Assembly (NCBI GenBank): GCA_000433175.1
Contig: HF986710.1
Location: 4,760 to 16,578, forward strand
Direction: 5' to 3'
Length of the DNA: 11,819 bases
Source: Prevotella sp. CAG:1058
Lineage (GTDB): Bacteria; Bacteroidota; Bacteroidia; Bacteroidales; Bacteroidaceae
Below are positions 6,538 through 11,819 of this stretch, one piece after another. A program made the position numbers and the translations under genes. Positions within the stretch are counted from its first letter, which is position 1. Each line of letters begins with the position of its first letter. The notes under the pieces are model-generated. The model was not told the DNA's origin, did no database searches, and saw only the letters and a list, made by a program, of their open reading frames with translations.

Positions 6538-9291
6538 ATGGCATCAAGAATCATCATCGCCGCACTGGCGGCACTCGTTTCACTGTGTGCCGACGCAAAA
6601 CTCACAGTAACAAGGCTGACCTGCAACTACCAGGGCGTCCCCGTAACGGCAGACGACGGCGGCAGCATAGACCAAACAGCAATAACCACAGGCGGCATAC
6701 GCCTGGGCTGGCAGATGACGGCCGACACCAACGGCGAGAGGCAATCGGCTTACGAAATAACAATATGCGAGAATGTAACAAATAAAAAAGTGTACACCAC
6801 GGGCAAGGTAAAGTCAAGCCAGAGCCAACTCGTCAACGTGCCCGCCCTGAAACCGAACACGCACGGATATTACTGGCAGGTGCGTGTGTGGAACGAAAAG
6901 GGTGAAGCGTCCGACCTTAGCAAGAAGCAGAAAATAAGGGTCGTACCCGAAAAAATAGACGCAGAATGGATAGGAGCGATAACACGCAAGGACGCGAAAC
7001 TGCCCTACGGACGATTCCCCAATTCGGTATTCAAGAAAGACTCGTTCAAGACCAAGTGGGCTGATGTAGACACACTGTCGGCAAAAAGCATCATACTGCG
7101 CAAAGGCTTTGACACAGGACGCAAACAGATAACCGACGCCGTGGTCTACGTATGCGGCCTCGGCCACTACCGCCTTAACATCAACGGCGCCACAGTGGGC
7201 GACGCCGAGTTCGCACCCGTATGGAGCGAGTACGACAAGACAGTATATTACAACGTGTTCGACGTAACCGACCTGATAACCGCAGGCGGCAACGCTGTCA
7301 GCGTATTGCTCGGCAACGGCATGTTCAACGTGCAGCGCATGGGCAGATACAGCAAGCTGCAAACTAGCTTCGGCCCCCCGCAGATGCTGCTGCGCCTTGA
7401 GATAAACTATGCCGACGGAACCCGGCAGGTAATAAAGAGCGGCGACGACTGGAAGTATTCGCTCAGCCCGATTACGTTCAACAGCATTTACGGCGGCGAG
7501 TCGTACGACGCACGCCTGGAGCAGCAGGGATGCTGCAAGGCCGGTTTCGACGACTCTGGATGGCGAAAAGCCGTAGTAACCGAAGGACCTAAGGGACGGC
7601 TTACGCCGCAGACAGTGCAGCCCGTGCGCATAATGGAGCGCTACGGCATAAAGTCGTGGAAGCCCATACCAGCAGACTCGCTCGCCTCGGCTTCGAAGTC
7701 TACGAAGCGCGAGATACACCCGTCGGCGTTCGTAGCCGACATGGGACAGAACCTTGCCGGCTTCCCAGAGATAACCGTAAGCGGCAAGCGCGGGCAGAAA
7801 GTGACGCTCATCGTGGCTGAAAAACTGACCCGCCAGGGAGCGTGCGACCAGCGGCAGACAGGGCGCCAGCACTACTACGAATACACGCTCAAAGGCGACG
7901 GAACCGACGAGACGTGGCATCCGCACTTCTCATACTACGGCTTCCGCTACATACAGGTTGAGGGCGCCGTCCTCGAAGGCCAGCCCAATCCCGACGGACT
8001 GCCCGTGCTGAAGCGCCTCAACAGCTGTTTCATATACAACTCTGCCGAGGAAGTTTCGTCGTTCGAATGCTCCAACCCGCTGTTCACCGACACGCATAGG
8101 CTTATCGAACGCGCCGAGCGCAGCAACATGCAGGGCGTGCTGACAGACTGCCCCCACCGCGAGAAGCTGGGCTGGCTGGAACAGGACCACCTGTGCGGCC
8201 CGAGCCTGCTGTACAACTACGACATGACGCGCTACGCGCCGAAGGTTATCCGCGACATTACCGACACGCAGAAGGCCGACGGCATGGTGCCCACCACGGC
8301 GCCGCAATACATATCGTTCGGCAACCTGTTCGACGACTCGCCCGAATGGGGCAGCACGCTCGTAATACTGCCATTCATGTATTACGACCAGTACGGCGAC
8401 AGCACCCTGATAACCGACAACTACGAACCCATGCGCTGCTACGTGGACTATCTGACCACGCGCGCCGACAACGGCATAGTAAGCCACGGCCTCGGCGACT
8501 GGTACGACTACGGTCCGTGGCGTGCAGGATTCTCAAAGAACACGCCCGTGCCGCTCGTCGCCACAGCCCACTACATATTCGACCTGCAACTGCTGGTGCG
8601 CGCGGCACGCATGACGGGGCGCACGGCCGACGCCGGTAAATACTCGGCAATGCTCGACAAGACGGTTGAAAGTTTCAACCGAGAGTTCTTCAATCCTGAC
8701 TCATGCACTTACGGCACAGGCAGCCAGACGTCAAACGCCCTACCCCTCTACCTCGGCCTGACGGGCGGCAACAAGCAGGGCGTGCTTGCCAGCCTTGTCA
8801 ACGACATCAAGGAGCACGGCACACGCCTTACAACAGGCGACGTGGGAAACCGTTACCTCTTCCAGACGCTTGCGCAAAACGGACTTAACGAACTGCTCTA
8901 CACCATGCTCAACCACTACGAAACGCCGGGCTACGGCTTCCAGCTGCGCCACGGCGCAACCACGCTGACCGAGCAGTGGGACCCCAACCAGGGCTCGTCG
9001 CTCAACCACTTCATGATGGGACAGATAGACGAATGGCTCTTCAAGACCCTCGCAGGCATACAGAACCAGCCCGGCACCCACGGCCTGCGCCACCTGCTGA
9101 TACAGCCTACGCTCGTAGGCGACCTGCAATACGTGAAGGCATCCACCCACTCGCTCTACGGCAAAATCAGCGTAGACTGCACACGCACCAGCCTGACCGT
9201 GGAGATACCAGTAGGCAGCGACGCCACGGTTGTGCTGCCAAACGGCGAACGCAAACAGGTAGGCAGCGGACAGCATACATTCAAATTCTAA
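6538..9291 (+). CDS. Exported alpha-L-rhamnosidase, GH78
   Basis: GH78 enzymes remove terminal alpha-L-rhamnose from pectins, plant glycosides and other glycans with inversion. The 917 residues start with a signal peptide (MASRIIIAALAALVSLCADA, cleavage before KLTV), so the enzyme is exported. An N-terminal fibronectin III-like domain (about 22-140, YEITICEN...YYWQVRVWNEKGE) precedes the rhamnosidase N domain (about 170-370, with VYVCGLGHYRLNINGATVGD), the second beta domain with FVADMGQNLAGFPEI (about 400-500), the (alpha/alpha)6 catalytic barrel (about 510-835) and a C-terminal beta domain ending in VEIPVGSDATVVLPNG. Catalytic candidates are D537 and E542 in DCPHREKLGW and E812 in GATTLTEQWDP; their spacing matches the acid residues of Bacillus RhaB as I remember it. 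The usual GATTxWExW reads T instead of W before the Glu. There is no SusC/SusD pair nearby. It shares an operon with the DUF5703 gene and is followed by a strong terminator. Confidence 0.93.
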   Translation: MASRIIIAALAALVSLCADAKLTVTRLTCNYQGVPVTADDGGSIDQTAITTGGIRLGWQMTADTNGERQSAYEITICENVTNKKVYTTGKVKSSQSQLVNVPALKPNTHGYYWQVRVWNEKGEASDLSKKQKIRVVPEKIDAEWIGAITRKDAKLPYGRFPNSVFKKDSFKTKWADVDTLSAKSIILRKGFDTGRKQITDAVVYVCGLGHYRLNINGATVGDAEFAPVWSEYDKTVYYNVFDVTDLITAGGNAVSVLLGNGMFNVQRMGRYSKLQTSFGPPQMLLRLEINYADGTRQVIKSGDDWKYSLSPITFNSIYGGESYDARLEQQGCCKAGFDDSGWRKAVVTEGPKGRLTPQTVQPVRIMERYGIKSWKPIPADSLASASKSTKREIHPSAFVADMGQNLAGFPEITVSGKRGQKVTLIVAEKLTRQGACDQRQTGRQHYYEYTLKGDGTDETWHPHFSYYGFRYIQVEGAVLEGQPNPDGLPVLKRLNSCFIYNSAEEVSSFECSNPLFTDTHRLIERAERSNMQGVLTDCPHREKLGWLEQDHLCGPSLLYNYDMTRYAPKVIRDITDTQKADGMVPTTAPQYISFGNLFDDSPEWGSTLVILPFMYYDQYGDSTLITDNYEPMRCYVDYLTTRADNGIVSHGLGDWYDYGPWRAGFSKNTPVPLVATAHYIFDLQLLVRAARMTGRTADAGKYSAMLDKTVESFNREFFNPDSCTYGTGSQTSNALPLYLGLTGGNKQGVLASLVNDIKEHGTRLTTGDVGNRYLFQTLAQNGLNELLYTMLNHYETPGYGFQLRHGATTLTEQWDPNQGSSLNHFMMGQIDEWLFKTLAGIQNQPGTHGLRHLLIQPTLVGDLQYVKASTHSLYGKISVDCTRTSLTVEIPVGSDATVVLPNGERKQVGSGQHTFKF

Positions 9292-9354
9292 ACGCAGGAC
9301 GACAGACACACATACCTATAATATATAGGCACGCACATTAAAGGTTTACCGCAC

Positions 9355-9400
9355 CACGGTGCAATATCCCCTACCGCCGGACATTGCACTGTGTTTTTTT
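9355..9400 (+). terminator. Intrinsic terminator of the DUF5703-GH78 operon
   Basis: CACGGTGCAAT (9355-9365) pairs with ATTGCACTGTG (9383-9393) over 11 bp with one G-U wobble, and seven T residues follow directly (9394-9400). It begins 63 bases after the GH78 stop. A smaller hairpin, CCTATA (9315-9320) with TATAGG (9324-9329), lies between. Confidence 0.85.
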
Positions 9401-9529
9401 ATATTAGAGACTTACACCTGGATGCACGCCGGCACAAAATAAAAGCTGTAAAAAACCGCAAAGCCCCTGTACATTATAATCCGTAAGCCGGGAGGGCATA
9501 TTCATATCAAATCAAAACCACGATGTTCA

Positions 9530-9558
9530 GTCCTGCAAAAGGCCACCTTTTGCAGGAC
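9530..9558. repeat. Palindrome 1 of the TGCAAAAGG/CCTTTTGCA cluster
   Basis: GTCCTGCAAAAGG (9530-9542) and CCTTTTGCAGGAC (9546-9558) form a perfect 13-bp inverted repeat around the three bases CCA. It could form a very stable cruciform or RNA hairpin on either strand. No T-run follows. Confidence 0.85.
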
Positions 9559-9566
9559 CAGACACG

Positions 9567-9609
9567 GCCTTTTGCAATGCAAGACATAACCTTTTGCAGT
9601 GCAAAAGGC
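9567..9609. repeat. Palindromes 2 and 3 of the TGCAAAAGG/CCTTTTGCA cluster
   Basis: GCCTTTTGCA (9567-9576) pairs with TGCAAAAGGC (9600-9609) over 10 bp. Inside, TTGCA-A-TGCAA (9572-9582) and CCTTTTGCA-G-TGCAAAAGG (9590-9608) are palindromes of their own, so alternative pairings compete. With the element at 9530-9558 this gives three CCTTTTGCA and two TGCAAAAGG words within 80 bases, which points to a repeated unit rather than chance. Confidence 0.8.
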
Positions 9610-9837
9610 TAAAGTACAAATCTGTAACTAATACACCAGATAACTTTACAGCATCGTGCAACAACAAAAAAACCAACTATCATTTAACACGGAAACCGTT
9701 ATTATTAATTATCAATTCGGCAAAAACACAAATACAAGAATTTCACTTGACACGCATAATGCCCGTTTTGCCTTACAATATGCACGGCCAGCGGCAAAGC
9801 AGACGTACGGAGACGGTAAAAAAATGGCAGGAAGCCC

Positions 9838-9868
9838 TTGCGGCATAAGATTTTTTTTGCTAAATTTG
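9838..9868 (+). promoter_or_regulatory. Bacteroidota-type promoter of tnaA
   Basis: TTG at 9838-9840 and TAAATTTG at 9861-9868 (exact TAnnTTTG) are separated by 20 bases, the usual spacing. An eight-T run lies in the spacer. Transcription would start near 9875, leaving a leader of about 25 nt, too short for a TnaC-type regulatory peptide. Confidence 0.75.
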
Positions 9869-9900
9869 ACGCTGAAAAATTTTTATTTAAACCTTGAACT

Positions 9901-11277
9901 ATGGAATTACCTTTTGCAGAATCTTGGAAAATCAAGATGGTGGAGCCTATCCGCAAGAGCACGCGCGAAGAACGCGAGCAATGGATAAAAGAGGCTCATT
10001 ATAACGTGTTTCAACTGAAAGCCCGCCAGGTGTACATCGACTTGCTGACCGACTCAGGCACAGGTGCGATGAGCGACCGCCAATGGGCAGGCATCATGAT
10101 GGGCGACGAGAGCTACGCCGGAGCAGACTCGTTCTTCAGACTTAAAGATACCATCAAGAGGATTACAGGTTTCGATTACGTGATACCGACCCACCAGGGA
10201 CGCGCAGCCGAAAACGTGCTGTTCTCTTACCTCGTGCATGAAGGCGACATCGTGCCGGGCAACTCGCACTTCGATACTACCAAAGGACACATCGAGGGAC
10301 GCAAGGCCATCGCACTCGACTGCACCGTGGACGAGGCAAAGGACACACAGCTGGAAGTGCCGTTCAAGGGCAACGTCGACCCCGTTAAACTCGAAAACGC
10401 TCTGAAAGAGCATGCCGACCGCATACCTTTTATTATAGTAACGGTAACAAACAACACCGCAGGCGGACAGCCCGTATCAATGGAGAACCTGAGGCAGGTG
10501 CGCGCCGTGGCCGACAAATACGGCAAGCCCGTTGTGTTCGACTCTGCACGCTTTGCCGAGAACGCCTACTTCATCAAGACCCGCGAGGAAGGCTACGCAG
10601 ACAAGACCATCAAGGAGATAGCCCTCGAAATGTTCTCACTTGCCGACGGAATGACGATGAGCGCCAAGAAGGACGGCATCGTTAACATGGGCGGATTCAT
10701 CGCAACACGCAAGCAAGACTGGTACGAGGGTGCCAAAGGCTACTGCGTGCAGTTTGAAGGCTACCTGACATACGGCGGCATGAACGGACGCGACATGGAC
10801 GCCCTGGCTATCGGTCTCGACGAGAACACTGAGTTCGACAACCTCGAGACACGCATCCACCAGGTGCAATACCTTGCCAAGCTGCTTGACGAGTACGGCA
10901 TACCATACCAGCGCCCGGCAGGCGGACACGCCATCTTCGTAGACGCAACCAAGGTGCTGACACACGTGCCTAAGGAAGAGTTCCCAGCACAGACGCTGAC
11001 AATCGAGCTTTACCTCGAGGCCGGCATCCGCGGATGCGAGATAGGCTACCTGCTGGCAGACCGCGACCCCGTGACCCACGAGAACCGCTTTAACGGCCTC
11101 GACCTGCTGCGCCTCGCCATTCCGCGCCGTGTCTACACGGACAACCACATGGCCGTCATAGCCGCCGCGCTTAAGAACGTTTACGACCGCCGCGAACAGA
11201 TCACCCGTGGCGTGAGGATAGCATGGGAGGCTCCTCTGATGCGCCACTTCACGGTGCAGCTTGAGCGTCTCGGATAA
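9901..11277 (+). CDS. tnaA: Tryptophanase (tryptophan indole-lyase)
   Basis: This cytoplasmic PLP enzyme of fold type I splits tryptophan into indole, pyruvate and ammonia. The 458 residues match the family (E. coli 471). Motifs are YIDLLTDSGTGAMSDRQWAG near 45-64, IPTHQGRAAEN near 98-108, FDTTKGH at 124-130, TNNTAGGQPVS, FDSARFAENAYFIK, and MSAKKDGIVNMGG at 253-265 with the PLP lysine (K257 by analogy). Three points favour tryptophanase over the sister enzyme tyrosine phenol-lyase: Asp125 in FDTT (Thr in the lyase), RGCEIG at 377-382 (the lyase has an Arg where Ile381 stands) and H449 in MRHFT (Phe in the lyase; His463 in E. coli TnaA). The gene has its own promoter and a hairpin repeat 23 bases after the stop, so it appears monocistronic. 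Neither a tnaC leader nor a tnaB permease gene is next to it. Confidence 0.94.
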   Translation: MELPFAESWKIKMVEPIRKSTREEREQWIKEAHYNVFQLKARQVYIDLLTDSGTGAMSDRQWAGIMMGDESYAGADSFFRLKDTIKRITGFDYVIPTHQGRAAENVLFSYLVHEGDIVPGNSHFDTTKGHIEGRKAIALDCTVDEAKDTQLEVPFKGNVDPVKLENALKEHADRIPFIIVTVTNNTAGGQPVSMENLRQVRAVADKYGKPVVFDSARFAENAYFIKTREEGYADKTIKEIALEMFSLADGMTMSAKKDGIVNMGGFIATRKQDWYEGAKGYCVQFEGYLTYGGMNGRDMDALAIGLDENTEFDNLETRIHQVQYLAKLLDEYGIPYQRPAGGHAIFVDATKVLTHVPKEEFPAQTLTIELYLEAGIRGCEIGYLLADRDPVTHENRFNGLDLLRLAIPRRVYTDNHMAVIAAALKNVYDRREQITRGVRIAWEAPLMRHFTVQLERLG

Positions 11278-11300
11278 AATCCGTAAGCACTAATTATAAA

Positions 11301-11372
11301 AAGAGTTAGGAATCAGTTAAAATACCGGCTGCTTGCAAGTGGCAATCATGTTTTTTCTGATTCTTAACTCTT
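11301..11372 (+). repeat. Inverted-repeat hairpin after tnaA (GAGTTAAGAATTA family)
   Basis: AAGAGTTAGGAATCAG (11301-11316) pairs with CTGATTCTTAACTCTT (11357-11372) over 16 bp with one G-U wobble, around a 40-base centre. Its right arm shares the 13-mer ATTCTTAACTCTT with the hairpin after ilvE (3104-3116), and both copies continue into AATTAT and then an A/T-rich run. It starts 23 bases after the tnaA stop. A six-T run lies within the centre just before the right arm (11351-11356). Confidence 0.8.
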
Positions 11373-11411
11373 AATTATTAAATTTCTACGCAGTTATTTG
11401 GGAAAAAGTAT

Positions 11412-11419
11412 TATCTTTG
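11412..11419 (+). promoter_or_regulatory. Promoter -7 box for the tRNA genes
   Basis: TATCTTTG matches TAnnTTTG exactly and lies 18 bases before tRNA-Arg. No good TTTG stands 19-21 bases upstream (the nearest, 11397-11400, is only 11 bases away), so the -33 element is weak. Confidence 0.6.
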
Positions 11420-11437
11420 CACGCAACTTGAAAAAAC

Positions 11438-11511
11438 GGTCCCGTAGCTTAGCTGAATAGAGCGTCAGATTCCGGTTCTGAAGGTCTTGGGTTTGAATCC
11501 CAACGGGATCA
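11438..11511 (+). tRNA. tRNA-Arg, anticodon CCG
   Basis: A complete 74-nt cloverleaf can be folded by hand. The acceptor GGTCCCG pairs with CGGGATC (one G-U) and A73 follows. The D stem is GCTT/GAGC, the anticodon stem TCAGA/TCTGA with loop TTCCGGT gives anticodon CCG (reads CGG), the variable loop is AGGTC and the T stem TTGGG/CCCAA. The CCA end is not encoded, as usual in this phylum. The D loop reads AGCTGAATA (A at position 19 instead of G) and the T loop TTTGAAT (U at 56 instead of C), an unusual paired change described in the findings. Confidence 0.95.
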
Positions 11512-11569
11512 CTTTTTTGAAGTAGCAGCCGTGGCAGGCAACAACGGCATGCCATGTCGTTATTGTTAA
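11512..11569 (+). other. Spacer between the two tRNA genes with a small hairpin
   Basis: The 58-base spacer starts with six T residues (11513-11518), which may weaken read-through. AACGGCAT (11543-11550) pairs with ATGTCGTT (11554-11561) over 8 bp with one G-U and a 3-base loop. It has no clear promoter, so tRNA-Ser is probably cotranscribed and released by processing. Confidence 0.4.
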
Positions 11570-11657
11570 GGAAAGATGCTCGAGTGGCTTAAGAGGCACG
11601 CCTGGAAAGCGTGTAGGCGCCAAAAGTGCCACGGGGGTTCGAATCCCCCTCTTTCCG
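11570..11657 (+). tRNA. tRNA-Ser, anticodon GGA
   Basis: This 88-nt gene has the long variable arm of class II tRNAs. The acceptor GGAAAGA pairs with TCTTTCC and G73 follows, the discriminator needed by seryl-tRNA synthetase. The anticodon stem CACGC/GCGTG with loop CTGGAAA gives anticodon GGA (reads TCC and TCT). The variable arm pairs GGCGC with GTGCC and the T arm is GGGGG-TTCGAAT-CCCCC. CCA is not encoded. D and T loops carry the normal GG and TTC. Confidence 0.96.
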
Positions 11658-11683
11658 CTAACGTTTTTTTAATCCCTAAGGAT

Positions 11684-11819
11684 ATGAACAAATTGATTGT
11701 AATAGTTGCGACAATCACGCTCCTTGTATTTACCCCATGCCATCATGCTTACGCCCAGGAAACAACGTCGCCGGCAACGGCGGTGACCGGCGGCAAACCT
11801 CTCGCCACAGACAACGGCG
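11684..11819 (+). CDS. Exported protein of unknown function, N-terminal fragment
   Basis: An open frame begins at ATG 11684 and runs off the right edge, showing 45 codons. AAGGA at 11678-11682, just before the ATG, resembles a ribosome binding site. The start MNKLIVIVATITLLVFTPC then HHAYAQETTS is a clear signal peptide with a likely signal peptidase I cut after AYA; the Cys is not in a good lipobox. After it comes a low-complexity Thr/Pro/Ala/Gly stretch that gives no clue to function. The gene lies 26 bases after tRNA-Ser with seven T residues (11664-11670) between, so its promoter may be the tRNA promoter. Family unknown. Confidence 0.7.
   Translation, partial: MNKLIVIVATITLLVFTPCHHAYAQETTSPATAVTGGKPLATDNG

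Larger units (their letters stand above)
9401..9837. other. Intergenic region, no gene supported
   Basis: Between the terminator and the tnaA promoter I see no credible gene. The short open frames here (for example 9594-9848) start inside palindromes, have no recognisable domain and run over the tnaA promoter. The notable content is the palindrome cluster at 9530-9609. The stretch 9610-9837 is AT-rich and unstructured to my eye, without a clear divergent promoter. Confidence 0.6.

Noticed and set aside
6538..6597. Lipoprotein signal for the GH78 enzyme (Cys17)
   Set aside because: Cys is preceded by Leu, not Gly/Ala/Ser, and ADA before Lys21 is a good signal peptidase I site.
6814..7926. 370-residue minus-strand frame opposite the GH78 gene
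   Set aside because: Rich in Val/Ala/Tyr/Cys as expected from the reverse complement of biased codons; no motif and no promoter.
9530..9609. CRISPR array
   Set aside because: The repeats are short palindromes with irregular gaps of a few to about 20 bases, no unique spacers of constant length and no cas genes.
9594..9988. Two overlapping small + strand frames (9594-9848 and 9656-9988) in the gap before tnaA
   Set aside because: They start in or after the palindromes, run through the tnaA promoter and, for one, into tnaA out of frame; composition is not gene-like.
10636..11247. 203-residue minus-strand frame opposite tnaA
   Set aside because: Shadow of a coding gene with strong motifs on the + strand.
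9901..11277. Tyrosine phenol-lyase instead of tryptophanase
   Set aside because: Asp125, Ile381 and His449 follow the tryptophanase pattern; the Arg that binds the tyrosine ring hydroxyl in the lyase is absent.

Overview
The window looks like a chromosomal segment of a Bacteroidota bacterium, most likely order Bacteroidales and Prevotella-like. The evidence is the Bacteroidota-type promoter cores (TAnnTTTG at -7), weak Shine-Dalgarno sequences, tRNA genes without encoded CCA, protein variants typical of the phylum (TrmB, XseA, DUF5703 and GH78 enzymes) and GC-balanced genes separated by AT-rich gaps. Genus is inferred, not proven. All recognised genes lie on the + strand.

Layout. Positions 1-194 hold the C-terminal end of an S8 (subtilisin-like) peptidase, joined by a 4-base ATGA overlap to xseA, followed by xseB (both subunits of exonuclease VII). 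A promoter at about 1862-1892 and a roughly 110-nt leader precede ilvE (branched-chain aminotransferase). An inverted-repeat hairpin separates it from trmB (tRNA m7G46 methyltransferase). After a 243-base gap with nested inverted repeats and a promoter core comes a two-gene saccharolytic unit: an exported DUF5703 protein and an exported GH78 alpha-L-rhamnosidase, ended by a strong intrinsic terminator at 9355-9400. A 609-base gap then carries a cluster of TGCAAAAGG/CCTTTTGCA palindromes and a good promoter for tnaA (tryptophanase). Downstream are a second copy of the hairpin repeat seen after ilvE, a tRNA-Arg(CCG) and tRNA-Ser(GGA) pair, and the start of an exported protein cut by the window edge.

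How the genes relate. XseA and XseB form one enzyme. The DUF5703 and GH78 proteins probably act together in the periplasm or at the cell surface on a rhamnose-containing glycan; no SusC/SusD pair or regulator is visible, so this is a minimal pair or the edge of no larger locus. IlvE and TnaA are separate PLP enzymes of amino-acid metabolism; TnaA would make the cell indole-positive. No complete defence system, phage, integrase or CRISPR array was found. The points most worth a second look are the A19/U56 swap in tRNA-Arg, the two dispersed hairpin families, the nested dyads upstream of the DUF5703 gene, the palindromic ilvE promoter and the uncharacterised DUF5703 enzyme.
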